From the NCBI GenBank assembly GCA_963402885.1, contig OY727103.1:11434085-11498084 (forward strand): a stretch of 64,000 nt of DNA, written 5' to 3'. Positions 21,201 through 35,200 of this stretch are shown piece after piece. A model generated the notes under the pieces. It was not told the origin of the DNA and did not search any database. It worked only from the letters and a program-made list of their open reading frames with translations. Position 1 is the first letter of the stretch; every line of letters starts with the position of its first letter. The position numbers and the translations under genes are program-made. Source of the stretch: Antedon bifida (lineage: Eukaryota; Echinodermata; Crinoidea; Comatulida; Antedonidae).

Positions 21201-22631
21201 GGTCAAAATTTGGCCGTTTTTCGAAAATTACACAGCGGGGGACCGAAGGAATTTTTTTCGAAAAATGTCAAAAATTTCAACTTTTTAAATTTCGATAATT
21301 ATGCTATAATATTGCCATTTATGCACATATATTGTGTTAACATCATCTTATAGAGCTGTAGTAACTAGTTATGTCAAAAAATAAAAGGGTCAAAATTTGA
21401 CCATTTTTTGAAAATTACACTGCGGGGGACCAAAGAAATTTTGTAGAAAAATGTCAAAAATGTCGACTTTTTAAATTTCAATAATTATGCTATAATATTG
21501 CAATCTATGCACATATATTGTGTTAACATCATCTTATGGAGCCATAAAAACTAATTATGTCAAAAAATAAATGGGTCAGAATTTAATCATTTTTCGAAAA
21601 TTTCACTGCGGGGGACCGAAGAAATTTTTTTTTTAAATGTCAAAAATTTCCAATTTTTAAACTTCAATAATTATGCTATAATATTGCCATTTATTCACAT
21701 ATTTTGTGGTAACATCATCTTATAGAGCCATAGTAACTAGTTGTGCAAAAAAATAAAAAGGTCTAAATTTTGCTATTTTTCGAAAATTTCAACTTTTTAA
21801 ATTTCGATAATTATGCTATAATATTGCCATTTATGCACATATATTGTGTTAACATCATCTTATAGAGCTGTAGTAACTAGTTATGTCAAAAAATAAAAGG
21901 TTCGAAATTTGACAATTTTTTGAAAATTACACTGCAGGGGACCAAAGAAATTTTGTAGAAAAATGTCAAAAATGTCGACTTTTTAAACTTCAATAATTAT
22001 GCTATAATATTGTCATTTATGGACATATATTTTGTTAACATCATCTTATAGAGCCATAATAACTAGTTATGTCAAAAAATAGGGTCAAAATTTGGCAATT
22101 TTTCGAAAATTACACTGCGGGGGACCAAAGGAATTTTTTCGAAAAATGTCAAAAATTTCCACTTTTTTAATTTCGATAATTATGCTATAATATTGCCATT
22201 TATGCACATATATTGTGGTAACATCATCTTATAGAGCCATAGTAACTAGTTGTGTAAAAAAATAAAAAGGTCTAAATTTTGCTAATTTTCGAAAATTTCA
22301 CTGCGGGGGACCAAAAGAATTTTTTCAAAAAATGGCAAAAATGTCCACTTTTTAAAATTCGATAATTATGCTATAATATTGTCATTTATTCACATTTATT
22401 TGGTTAACATCATCTTATAGAGCCATAATAACTAGTTATGTCAAAAAATAAAAGAGTCGAAATTTGGCAAATTTTCGAAAATATCACTAAGGAATTTTTT
22501 CGAAAAATGTTCAAAATTTCCCTTTTTAAACTTCAATAAATATGCTATAATATTGTCATTTATGCACATATATTTTGTTAACATCATCTTATAGAGCCAT
22601 AATAACTAGTTATGTCAAAAAATAAAAGGGT
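18200..22631 (+). repeat. Satellite array, U1 right-central part
   Basis: Monomers here continue the mixed pattern, with GTCGTAACGTG types at 18287 and 19279. From about 20340 the array switches to variants resembling the region left of the transposon (for example CTGTTAAAATCATC near 20399, as near 6054). The span of roughly 19.9-22.6 kb is missing from U2, where the array jumps at about 46575. No gene is seen. Confidence 0.9.
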
Positions 22632-25090
22632 CAAAATTTGGCAATTTTTCAAAAATTACACTACGGGGGACCAAAGGAATTTTTTCGAAAAATGTCAAAA
22701 ATTTCCACTTTTTTAATTTCGATAATTATGCTATAATATTGCCATTTATGCACATATATACTGTTAACATCATCTTATAGAGCTGTAGTAACTAGTTATG
22801 TCAAAAAATAAATGGGTCAGATTTTGATCATTTTCTAAAATTTCACTGCGGGGGACCGAAGAAAATTTTTTTTTAAATGTCAAAAATTTCCACTTTTTAA
22901 ACTTCAATAATTATGCTATAATATTGCCATTTATGCACATATATTGTGGTAACATCATCTTATAGAGCCATAGTAACTAGTTGTGTAAAAAAATAAAAAG
23001 GTCTAAATGTTGCTATTTTTCGAAAATTTCACTGCGGGGGACCAAAAGAATTTTTTCAAAAAATGGCAAAAATGTCCACTTTTTAAAATCTTATGGAGCC
23101 ATAAAAACTAATTATGTCAAAAAATAAATGGGTCAGAATTTAATCATTTTTCGAAAATTTCACTGCGGGGGACCGAAGAAATTTTTTTTTTAAATGTCAA
23201 AAATTTCCAATTTTTTAACTTCAATAATTATGCTATAATATTGCCATTTATTCACATATTTTGTGGTAACATCATCTTATAGAGCCATAGTAACTAGTTG
23301 TGCAAAAAAATAAAAGGTCTAAATTTTGCTATTTTTCGAAAATTTCAACTTTTTAAATTTCGATAATTATGCTATAATATTGTCATTTATTCACATTTAT
23401 TTGGTTAACATCATCTTATAGAGCCATAATAACTAGTTATATCAAAAAATAAAAGGGTCGAAATTTGGCAAATTTTCGAAAATTTTACTGCTTGGGGACT
23501 GAAGGAATTTTTGCGAAAAATGTTCAAAATTTAAACTTTTTAAACTTCAATAATTATGCTATAATATTGCCATTTATGCACATATATTGTGGTAACATCA
23601 TCTTATAGAGCCATAGTAACTAGTTGTGTAAAAAAATAAAAAGGTCTAAATTTTGCTGTTTTTCGAAAATTTCACTGCGGGGGACCAAAAGAATTTTTTC
23701 GAAAAATGGCAAAAATGACCACTTTTTAAAATTCGATAATTATGCTATAATATTGTCATTTATGCACATTTATTTGGTTAACATCATCTTATAGAGCCAT
23801 AATAACTAGTTATGTCAAAAAATAAAAGAGTCGAAATTTGGCAAATTTTCGAAAATATCACTAAGGAATTTTTTCGAAAAATGTTCAAAATTTCCCTTTT
23901 TAAACTTCAATAATTATGCTATAATATTGTCATTTATGCACATATATTTTGTTAACATCATCTTATAGAGCCATAATAACTAGTTATGTCAAAAAATAAA
24001 AGGGTCAAAATTTGGCAATTTTTCGAAAATTACACTGCGGGGGACCAAAGGAATTTTTTTGAAAAATGTCAAAAATTTCCACTTTTTTAATTTCTATAAT
24101 TATGCTATAATATTGCCATTTATGCACATATAATAACTGTTAACATCATCTTATAGAGCTGTAGTAACTAGTTATGTCAAAAAATAAATGGGTCAGAATT
24201 TGATCATTTTCTAAAATTTCACTGCGGGGGACCGAAGAAAATTTTTTTTTAAATGTCAAAAATTTCCACTTTTTAAACTTCAATAATTATGCTATAATAT
24301 TGCCATTTATGCACATATATTGTGGTAACATCATCTTATAGAGCCATAGTAACTAGTTGTGTAAAAAAATAAAAAGGTCTAAATTTTGCTATTTTTCGAA
24401 AATTTCACTGCGGGGGACCAAAAGAATTTTTTCAAAAAATGGCAAAAATGACCACTTTTTAAAATTCGATAATTATGCTATAATATTGTCATTTATTCAC
24501 ATTTATTTGGTTAACATCATCTTATAGAGCCATAATAACTAGTTATATCAAAAAATAAAAGGGTCGAAATTTGGCAAATTTTCGAAAATTTTACTGCGGG
24601 GGGACTGAAGGAATTTTTGCGAAAAATGTTCAAAATTTAAACTTTTTAAACTTCAATAATAATGCTATAATATTGTCATTTATGCACATACATTTTGTTA
24701 ACGTCATCTTATAGAGCCATAATAACTAGTTATGTCAAAAAATAAAAGGGTCGAAATTTGGCCATTTTTCGAAAATTACACTGCGGGGGACCGAAAGAAT
24801 TTTTTCGAAAAGTGTCAACAATTTTCACTTTTTAAATTTCGATTATTATGCTATAATATTGCCATTTATGCACATATATTGTGTTAACATCATCTTATAG
24901 AGCTGTAGTAACTAGTTATGTCAAAAAATGAAAGGGTCGAAATTTGACCATTTTTTGAAAATTACACTGCGAGGAACCAAAGAAATTTTGTAGAAAAATT
25001 GCAAAAATGTCGACTTTTTAAAATTCAATAATTATGTTATAATATTGCAATTTATGCACATATATTGTATTAACATCATCTTATGGAGCC
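22632..25090 (+). repeat. 2,843-bp-spaced higher-order repeat, first copy
   Basis: This block matches 25475-27933. Three markers give the same distance: TTTTAAAATCTTATGGAGCC (C at 23090 and 25933), CGAAAATATCACTAAGG at 23850 and 26693, and the GAAAAGTGTCAA monomer near 24800 and 27643. It spans the arbitrary U1/U2 edge, showing that the super-repeat boundary is itself part of a local tandem repeat. Confidence 0.82.
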
Positions 25091-25474
25091 ATAATAACTA
25101 GTCGAAATTTGGGCATTTTTCGAAAATTACACTGCAGGGGACCGAAGGAATTTTTTCGAAAAATGTCAAAAATTTCCACTTTTTAAACTTTAATAATTGT
25201 GCTATAATATTACCATGTATGCACATATATTGTGGTAACATCATCTTATAGAGCCATAGTAACTAGTTGTGTAAAAAAAATAAAAAGGTCTAAATTTTGC
25301 TATTTTTCTAAAATTTCACTGCGGGGGACCAAAGGAATTTTTTCGAAAAATGGCAAAAATGTCCACTTTTTAAAATTCGATAATTATGCTATAATATTGT
25401 CATTTATTCACATTTCGTTGGTTAACATCATCTTATAGAGCCATAATAACTAGTTATGTCAAAATATAAAAGGG

Positions 25475-27933
25475 TCAAAATTTGGCAAATTTTCGAAAAT
25501 TACACTGCGGGGGACCAAAGGAATTTTTTCGAAAAATGTCAAAAATTTCCACTTTTTTAATTTCGATAATTATGCTATAATATTGCCATTTATGCACATA
25601 TATACTGTTAACATCATCTTATAGAGCTGTAGTAACTAGTTATGTCAAAAAATAAATGGGTCAGAATTTGATCATTTTCTAAAATTTCACTGCGGGGGAC
25701 CGAAGAAAATTTTTTTTAAATGTCAAAAATTTCCACTTTTTAAACTTCAATAATTATGCTATAATATTACCATTTATGCACATATATTGTGGTAACATCA
25801 TCTTATAGAGCCATAGTAACTAGTTGTGTAAAAAAATAAAAAGGTCTAAATTTTGCTATTTTTCGAAAATTTCACTGCGGGGGACCAAAAGAATTTTTTC
25901 AAAAAATGGCAAAAATGTCCACTTTTTAAAATCTTATGGAGCCAGAAAAACTAATTATGTCAAAAAATAAATGGGTCAGAATTTAATCATTTTTCGAAAA
26001 TTTCACTGCGGGGGACCGAAGAAATTTTTTTTTAAAATGTCAAAAATTTCCAATTTTTAAACTTCAATAATTATGCTATAATATTGCCATTTATTCACAT
26101 ATTTTGTGGTAACATCATCTTATAGAGCAATAGTAACTAGTTGTGCAAAAAAATAAAAGGTCTAAATTTTGCTATTTTTCGAAAATTTCAACTTTTTAAA
26201 TTTCGATAATTATGCTATAATATTGTCATTTATTCACATTTATTTGGTTAACATCATCTTATAGAGCCATAATAACTAGTTATATCAAAAAATAAAAGGG
26301 TCGAAATTTGGCAAATTTTCGAAAATTTTACTGCGGGGGGACTGAAGGAATTTTTGCGAAAAATGTTTAAAATTTAAACTTTTTAAACTTCAATAATTAT
26401 GCTATAATATTGCCATTTATGCACATATATTGTGGTAACATCATCTTATAGAGCCATAGTAACTAGTTGTGTAAAAAAATAAAAAGGTCTAAATTTTGCT
26501 GTTTTTCGAAAATTTCACTGCGGGGGACCAAAAGAATTTTTTCGAAAAATGGCAAAAATGACCACTTTTTAAAATTCGATAATTATGCTATAATATTGTC
26601 ATTTATGCACATTTATTTGGTTAACATCATCTTATAGAGCCATAATAACTAGTTATGTCAAAAAATAAAAGAGTCGAAATTTGGCAAATTTTCGAAAATA
26701 TCACTAAGGAATTTTTTCGAAAAATGTTCAAAATTTCCTATTTTAAACTTCAATAATTATGCTATAATATTGTCATTTATGCACATATATTTTGTTAACA
26801 TCATCTTATAGAGCCATAATAACTAGTTATGTCAAAAAATAAAAGGGTCAAAATTTGGCAATTTTTCGAAAATTACACTGCGGGGGACCAAAGGAATTTT
26901 TTCGAAAAATGTCAAAAATTTCCACTTTTTTAATTTCGATAATTATGCTATAATATTGCCATTTATGCACATATAATAACTGTTAACATCATCTTATAGA
27001 GCTGTAGTAACTAGTTATGTCAAAAAATAAATGGGTCAGAATTTGATCATTTTCTAAAATTTCACTGCGGGGGACCGAAGAAAATTTTTTTTTAAATGTC
27101 AAAAATTTCCACTTTTTAAACTTCAATAATTATGCTATAATATTGCCATTTATGCACATATATTGTGGTAACATCATCTTATAGAGCCATAGTAACTAGT
27201 TGTGTAAAAAAATAAAAAGGTCTAAATTTTGCTATTTTTCGAAAATTTCACTGCGGGGGACCAAAAGAATTTTTCCAAAAAATGGCAAAAATGACCACTT
27301 TTTAAAATTCGATAATTATGCTATAATATTGTCATTTATTCACATTTATTTGGTTAACATCATCTTATAGAGCCATAATAACTAGTTATATCAAAAAATA
27401 AAAGGGTCGAAATTTGGCAAATTTTCGAAAATTTTACTGCGGGGGGACTGAAGGAATTTTTGCGAAAAATGTTCAAAATTTAAACTTTTTAAACTTCAAT
27501 AATAATGCTATAATATTGTCATTTATGCACATACATTTTGTTAACGTCATCTTATAGAGCCATAATAACTAGTTATGTCAAAAAATAAAAGGGTCGAAAT
27601 TTGGCCATTTTTCGAAAATTACACTGCGGGGGACCGAAAGAATTTTTTCGAAAAGTGTCAAAAATTTTCACTTTTTAAATTTCGATTATTATGCTATAAT
27701 ATTGCCATTTATGCACATATATTGTGTTAACATCATCTTATAGAGCTGTAGTAACTAGTTATGTCAAAAAATGAAAGGGTCGAAATTTGACCATTTTTTG
27801 AAAATTACACTGCGAGGAACCAAAGAAATTTTGTAGAAAAATTGCAAAAATGTCGACTTTTTAAAATTCAATAATTATGCTATAATATTGCAATTTATGC
27901 ACATATATTGTATTAACATCATCTTATGGAGCC
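25475..27933 (+). repeat. 2,843-bp-spaced higher-order repeat, second copy
   Basis: This is the partner of 22632-25090, with a few private changes, such as GAGCCAGAAAAACTAATT near 25940 and TTTCCTATTTTAAAC near 26737. The match ends where this copy has GGAGCCATAAAAACTAATTATG and the first has GGAGCCATAATAACTAGTCG. Confidence 0.82.
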
Positions 27934-30641
27934 ATAAAAACTAATTATGTCAAAAAATAAATGGGTCAGAATTTGATCATTTTTCGAAAATTTCACTGCG
28001 GGGGACAGAAGGAATTTTTTAAAATAATGTCAAAAATTTCCACTTTTTATACTTCAATAATAATGCTATAATATTGCCATTTATGCACATATATTGTGGT
28101 AACATCATCTTATAGAGCCATAGTAACTAGTTGTGTAAAAAAATAAAAAGGTCTAAATTTTGCTATTTTTCTAAAATTTCACTGCGGGGGACCAAAGGAA
28201 TTTTTTCGAAAAATGGCAAAAATGTCCACTTTTTAAAATTCGATAATTATAATATAATATTGTCATTTATTCACATTTATTTGGTTAACATTATCTTATA
28301 GAGCCATAATAACTAGTTATGTCAAAAAATAAAAGGGTCGAAATTTGGCCATTTTTCGAAAATTACACTGCAGGGGACCGAAGGAATTTTTTCGAAAAAT
28401 GTCAAAAATTTCCACTTTTTAAACTTTAATAATTGTGCTATAATATTGCCATTTATGCACATATATTGTGGTAACATCATCTTATAGAGCCATAGTAACT
28501 AGTTGTGTAAAAAAAATAAAAAGGTTTAAATTTTGCTATTTTTCTAAAATTTCACTGCGGGGGACCAAAGGAATTTTTTCGAAAAATGGCAAAAATGTCC
28601 ACTTTTTAAAATTCTATAATTATGCTATAATATTGTCATTTATTCACATTTCGTTGGTTAACATCATCTTATAGAGCCATAATAACTAGTTATGTTAAAA
28701 TATAAAAGGGTCAAAATTTGGCAAATTTTCGAAAATTTCACTGCGTGGGGACTGAAGGAAATTTTGCGAAAATTGTTCAAAATTGAAACTTTTTAATCTT
28801 CAATAATAATGCTATAATATTGTCATTTATGTACATATATTGTGTTAACATCATCTTATAGAGTCATAATAACAAGTTATGTCAAAAAGCAAATGGGTCA
28901 AAAATTGGCCGTTTTTCGAAAATTACACAGCGGGGGACCGAAGGAATTTTTTCGAAAAATTTCAAAAATTTCAACTTTTTAAATTTCGATAATTATGCTA
29001 TAATATTGCCATTTATGCACATATATTGTGTTAACATCATCTTATAGAGCTGTAGTAACTAGTTATGTCAAAAAATAAAAGGGTCGAAATTTGACCATTT
29101 TTTGAAAATTACACTGCGGGGGACCAAAGAAATTTTGTAGAAAAATGTCAAAAATGTAGACTTTTTAAAATTCAATAATTATGCTATAATATTGCAATTT
29201 ATGCACATATATTGTGTTAACATCATCTTATGGAGCCATAAAAACTAATTATGTCAAAAAATAAATGGGTCAGAATTTAATCATTTTTCGAAAATTTCAC
29301 TGCGTGGGACCGAAGAAATTTTTTTTTAAATGTCAAAAATTTCCAATTTTTAAACTACAATAATTATGCTATAATATTGCCATTTATTCACATATATTGT
29401 GGTAAAATCATCTTATAGAGCCATAGTAACTAGTTGTGTAAAAAAATAAAAAGGTCTAAATTTTGGTATTTTTCGAAAATTTCAACTTTTTAAATTTCGA
29501 TAATTATGCTATAATATTGCCATTTATGCACATATATTGTGTTAACATCATCTTATAGAGCTGTAGTAACTAGTTCTGTCAAAAAATAAAAGGTTCGAAA
29601 TTTGACCATTTTTTGAAAATTACACTGCGGGGGACCAAAGAAATTTTGTAGAAAAATGTCAAAAATGTCGACTTTTTAAAATTCAATAATTATGCTATAA
29701 TATTGCAATTTATGCACATATATTGTGTTAACATCATCTTATGGAGCCATAAAAATTAATTATGTCAAAAAATAAATGGGTCAGAATTTAATCATTTTTC
29801 GAAAATTTCACTGCGGGGGACCGAAAAATTTTTTTTTTTTAAATTTCAAAAATTTCCACTTTTTAAACTTCAATAATTATGCTATAATATTGCCATTTAT
29901 GCTTATATATTGTGGTAACATCATCTTATAGAGCCATAGTAACTAGTTGTGTAAAAAAATAAAAAGGTCTAAATTTTGCTGTTTTTCGAAAATTTCACTG
30001 CGGGGGACCAAAGGGATTTTTTCGAAAAATGGCAAAAATGACCACTTTTTAAAATTCGATAATTATGCTATAATATTGTCATTTATGCACATTTATTTGG
30101 TTAACATCATCTTATAGAGCCATAATAACTAGTTATGTCAAAAAATAAAAGAGTCGAAATTTGGCAAATTTTCGAAAATATCACTAAGGAATTTTTTCGA
30201 AAAATGTTCAAAATTTCCCTTTTTGAACTTCAATAATTATGCTATAATATTGTCATTTATGCACATATATTTTGTTAACATCATCTGATAGAGCCATAAT
30301 AACTAGTTATGTCAAAAAATAAAAGGGTCAAAATTTGGCCATTTATCGAAAATTACACTGCGCGGGACCGAAGGAATTTTTTCGAAAAATATCAAAAATG
30401 TCCACTTTTTTAAATTTCGATAATTATGCTATAATATTGCCATTTATGCACATATATACTGTTAAAATCATCTTATAGAGCCGTAGTAACTAGTTATGTC
30501 AAAAAATAAAATGGTCAAAACTTGACCATTTTTTTGAAAATTACACTGCGGGTGGCTAAAGAAATTTTGTAGAAAAATTGCAAAAATGTCCACTTTTTAA
30601 AATTCAATAATTATGCTATAATATTGCAATTTATGCACATA
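27934..30641 (+). repeat. Satellite array leading to transposon copy 2
   Basis: This corresponds to 3528-6235 of U1 at an offset of 24,406 and differs only by scattered substitutions and short run-length changes. It includes the 140-bp short monomer near 29480 and the GCTTATATATTG variant near 29897. No gene is present. Confidence 0.93.
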
Positions 30642-30681
30642 TGTGACCCGATCTGGCAAAACTCTACATTTGTCGGAAATT
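30642..30681 (+). repeat. Left terminal inverted repeat, copy 2
   Basis: This 40-bp end is identical to the left repeat of copy 1 as read here. It begins TGTGACCCGATCTGG. Confidence 0.87.
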
Positions 30682-30904
30682 TTAATTTTGTATTTTTTTT
30701 ATATATATTTGAATCATAAGCTTTGTAGTGGTTTTTATTTCATAAAAATTGAGTAAATATTTAAAAAGTTATTACATTTTAAAAACTTACAAATCATTCA
30801 ATTAGTTTACGAGAAAATCGCGTTTGAAGTTTGCAATGAAATTCTTTTTGATACGCGCTGAAAACTCACTCCGTTGCAACGCGGTATTTTTGTCTAAGGC
30901 ACAA

Positions 30905-30923
30905 TGACGTCATACCAGGAAGT
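30905..30923 (+). promoter_or_regulatory. CRE plus ETS-like core, transposon copy 2
   Basis: TGACGTCA at 30905-30912 is followed by CCAGGAAGT, the same as copy 1. Confidence 0.4.
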
Positions 30924-32221
30924 GTGTGCGGTATAATAGCAGCGTGCACATCATAGTCAATTTGACCGATTTCAGACGCCGTTTTAACCTATTTAGTCAC
31001 TCGAATTAACTGTTTTGCAATATTGAAAAGCAGCATTATAACGTCAAGCTTATTTTAACTGGTTTCGGAGGTGTTTACGATATTAACAGCCAAAAACCAA
31101 GCAGGCCTAGGCCTAGCTAGGCCTATTCAGATTTTCGCCGTCATCGCCTGTAAGACCTACTGTCACTGATGCCATGGGTGTTCATCTGTTCATCAGGCCG
31201 TGTATGGCAGCGGTGCATCGACATTGGGGCTGGCGTTAGTAGTCAACTAGCCTAGACAAGTTTGGCGCCTTGCAGAGTCACAGCTTGCTAGCTACTAACA
31301 TTGTATTGACGATTTAATACATTTGTTTTTTTTTTATAACGTGGAAGATTCGCTGTAATGTTTGGACTTGAATCCAATGAGTTTAAAAAACATTTAAGAT
31401 GAAAGGACTGGACAATAAATTAAATAAATAATTAAGAGTCGATTGGATATATAAAATGTATAAAGAAAACTATTTATTGACAATAAAGCTAGGCCCAGTA
31501 GTAGTAGGCCTACAACCATAATAAAATTAAGACCTAGCCCAAAAAATTATAGAAAATACAATTGAATTTATGACGTGAATTGTTTTTGACTTTTACTATG
31601 GAATAAACAAATACAGGCTACAGCTATTGCAGAACACGCCGAACACTTTACTTTGAATATTAAAATTGTTTTTATTCCAATTTACGACATGCTGTGTGTA
31701 AAATGAAAATAACTTTTTACTTCCGCGCGTAGAGCGTATAACATCTAGCGCGTTGACCAATAACGTTTGTTATTGCGATGATGCGCCATAGCAACACACG
31801 CAGTTCGCTGTTCCAGAAACTTCGAAGAACCGAATTTTCTGAAATTATGTCATAGTAAATCAAAGTTTTCATTGGTTCCTTCTTTAAACTCCGCCCTAAA
31901 ACTTCCATATTTGGAATGTCAAATGGATGAGCTTTATTTTGATGTGTGACCTTTCAACATTGTGCAGCGAACTGGCGATCAAAATGTCGTCAAACTCGGC
32001 AACTTTCAACTGAATTTACGCAAAATTTTAGCGTAGATCGATAAATTGTTAGGCTTGAGGAAAATAAATATTTTTAAAACACTCTTTTATCATAATTTTA
32101 ATTAAATTTCGGGAGTTTAAATCAGGTAGACGTATTCTTAAATACTGAAATATTTCGAAAATGCAAAAACATGTAATCTGCCAGGGTTTTGGACGTATTT
32201 TGACTGATTACGTGAATTTTG

Positions 32222-32261
32222 AATTTCCGACAAAGAGAGGGTTTTGCGAGATGGGGTCACA
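32222..32261 (-). repeat. Right terminal inverted repeat, copy 2
   Basis: This is the same as the copy 1 right end, with GATGGGGTCACA on the plus strand. Confidence 0.87.
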
Positions 32262-35200
32262 TATATTGTGTTAACATCATCTTATGGAGCCATAAAAACT
32301 AGTTATGTAAAAAAATAAATGGGTCAGAATTTAATCATTTTTCGAAAATTTCACTGTGGGGGCCCAAAGAAATTTTTCGAAAAATGGCAATTTATATATT
32401 ATGTTAACATAATCTTATGAAGCCATAAAAACTAGTTATGCCAAAAAAAAAAGGGTCAGAATTTGACCATTTTTCGAAAATTTTACTGCGGGGGGACTGA
32501 AGGAATTTTTTCAAAAAATGTCAAAAATTTCCACCTTTTAAACTTCAATAATTATGCTATAATATTGCAATTTATGCACATATATTGTGTTAACATAATC
32601 TTATGAAGCCATAAAAACTAGTTATGTCAAAAAATAAAAGGGTCGAAATTTTGACATTTTTCGAAAATTACACTGCGGGGGACCAAAGATTTTTTTTAGA
32701 AAAATTGCAAAAATTTCCACTTTTTAAAATTCAATAATTATGCTATAATATTGCGAATGATGCACATATATAGTGTTAACATCATCTTATAGAGCCATAG
32801 TAACTAGTTACTTCAAAAAATTTCCACTTTTTATTATACTATAATATTGCCATTTATGCACATAAATTTTAGTAACATCATCTTATAGAGCATTAGTTAC
32901 TACTTGTGTAAAAAAATAAAAAGGTCTAAATTTTGACATTTTTCGAAAAATTCACTGCGGGGGACCAAAGAAATTTTTTTTAAAAATGGCAAAGATTTCC
33001 ACTTTTTAAAATTCAATAATTATGCTATAATATTGCAATTTATGCACATATATTGTGTTAACATAATCTTATAAAGCCATAGTAACTAGTTGTGTAAAAA
33101 AATAAAAAGGTCTAAATTTTGAGATTTTTCGAAAAATTCACTGCGGGGGACCAAGAGAATTTTTTAGAAAAATGGCAAAAATTTCCACTTTTTAAAATTC
33201 AATAATTATGCTATAATATTGCAATTTATGCACATATATTGTATTAACATAATCTTATGAAGCCATAAAAACTAGTTATGTCAAAAAATAAAAGGGTCGA
33301 AATTTTGACATTTTTCGAAAATTACACTGCAGGAGACCGAAGGAATTTATTCGAAAAATGTCCAAAATTTCAGCTTTTTAAAATTCGATAATTATACTAT
33401 AATATTACCATTTATGCACATATATTGTGTTAATATCATCTTATAGAGCCAGAGTAACTAGTTGTGTAAAAAAAGAAAAAGGTCTAAATTTTGACATTTT
33501 TCGAAAAATTCACTGCGGGGGACCAAAGGAATTTTTTCAAAAAATGTCAAAAATTTCCACCTTTTAAACTTCAATAATTATGCTATAATATTGCAATTTA
33601 TGTACATATATTGTGTTAACATAATCTTATGAAGCCATAAAAACTAGTTATATCAAAAAATAAAAGGGTCAACATTTTGACATTTTTCGAAAATTACACT
33701 GCAGGGGACCGAATGAATTTTTTCGAAAAATGTCCAAAATTTCCCCTTTTTAAAATTCGATAATTATGGTATAATATTACCATTTATGCACATATATTGT
33801 GTTAATATCATATTATAGAGCCAGAGTAACTAGTTATGTCAAAAAATAAAAGGGTCGAAATTTTGACATTTTTCGAAAATTACACTGCAGGGGACCGAAG
33901 GAATTTTTTCGAAAAATGTCCAAAATTTCAGCTTTTTAAAATTCGATAATTATACTATAATATTACCATTTATGCACATATATTGGGTTAATATCATATT
34001 ATAGAGCCAGAGTAACTAGTTATGTTAAAAAATAAAATGGTCGAAATTTGACCATTTTTTGAAAATTACACTGCGAGGGACCAAAGAATTTTTTTAGAAA
34101 AATGGCAAAAATTTCCACTTTTTAACTTTCGATAATTATGCTATAATATTGCGAATGATGCACATATATAGTGTTAACATCATCTTATAGAGCCATAGTA
34201 ACTAGTTATGTCAAAAAATAAAAGGGTCGAAATTTGGCCATTTTACGAAAATTTTTCGGCGGGGGACCAAAGAAATTTTGTAGAAATATTACAAAAATGT
34301 CCACTTTTTAAAATTCAATAATTAAGCTATAATATTGCAATTTATGCACATATATTGTGTTGACATTCTCTTAAGGAGCCATAAAAACTAGTTATGTCAA
34401 AAAATAAAAGGGTCAGAATTTGACCATTTTTCGAAAATTTCACTGCGGGGGACCGAAGGAATTTTTTTTTTAAATGTCAAAAATTTCCACTTTTTAAACT
34501 TCAATAATTATGCTATAATATTGCCATTTATGCACATAAATTGTAGTAACATCATCTCATAGAGTCATAGTAACTAGTTGTGTAAAAAAATAAAAAGGTC
34601 TAAATTTTGACATTTTTCGAAAAATTCACTGCGGGGGACCAATGAAATTTTTTCAAAAAATGTCAAAAATTTCCACTTTTTAAAATTCAATAATTATGCT
34701 ATAATATTGCAATTTATGCACATATATTGTGTTAACATAATCTTATTAACCCATAATACCTAGTTGTGTAAAAAAATAAAAAGGTCTAATTTTTGACATT
34801 TTTCGAAAAATTCACTGCGGGGGACCAAAGGAATTTTTTAGAAAAATGGCAAAAATTTCCACTTTTTAAAATTCAATAATTATGCTATAATATTGCAATT
34901 TATGCACATATATTGTGTTAACATTCTCTTATGTAGCCATAAAAACTAGTTATGTCAAAAAATAAAAGGGTCAGAATTTGACCATTTTTCGAAAATTTCA
35001 CTGCGGGGGACAGAAGGAATTTTTTCCAAAAATGTCAAAAATTCCACTTTTTAAACTTCAATAATTATGCTATAATATTGTTATTTATGCACATAAATTG
35101 TAGTAACATTATCTTATAGAGCCATAGTAACTAGTTGTGTAAAAAAATAAAAAGGTCTAAATTTTGACATTTTTCGAAAAATTCACTGCGGGGGACCAAA

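Larger units (their letters stand above)
1..24796 (+). repeat. Super-repeat unit U1 (about 24.8 kb)
   Basis: Rare junctions recur in order in U1, U2 and U3. The shortened monomer CTAGTCGAAAT lies at 286, 25098 and 49054; the window start (GAAAAGTGTCAACAATTTTC) is matched at about 24800 and 48756. The transposon lies at 6236, 30642 and 55424. TCTTATCTTTTAGAG lies at 9351, 35979 and 61829. U1 differs from U2 by indels of whole blocks: it has an extra 1.69-kb tandem expansion at 14.2-18.1 kb and keeps a segment at about 19.9-22.6 kb that U2 lacks. The unit edge is arbitrary because the array is cyclic. Confidence 0.88.
30642..32261 (+). mobile_element. Putative non-autonomous DNA transposon, copy 2
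   Basis: This copy has the same length as copy 1 (1,620 bp), the same ends and the same TA-flanked site (TA at 30640-30641 and 32262-32263). It is nearly identical; the one difference I noticed is CAGCCAAAAACC near 31088 where copy 1 has CAGCGAAAAACC near 6682. The flanking satellite variants also match those of copy 1, including the TTTTTTTGAAAATTACACTGCGGGTGGC monomer upstream. It is therefore a duplicate carried along with the array and not a second insertion. Confidence 0.85.
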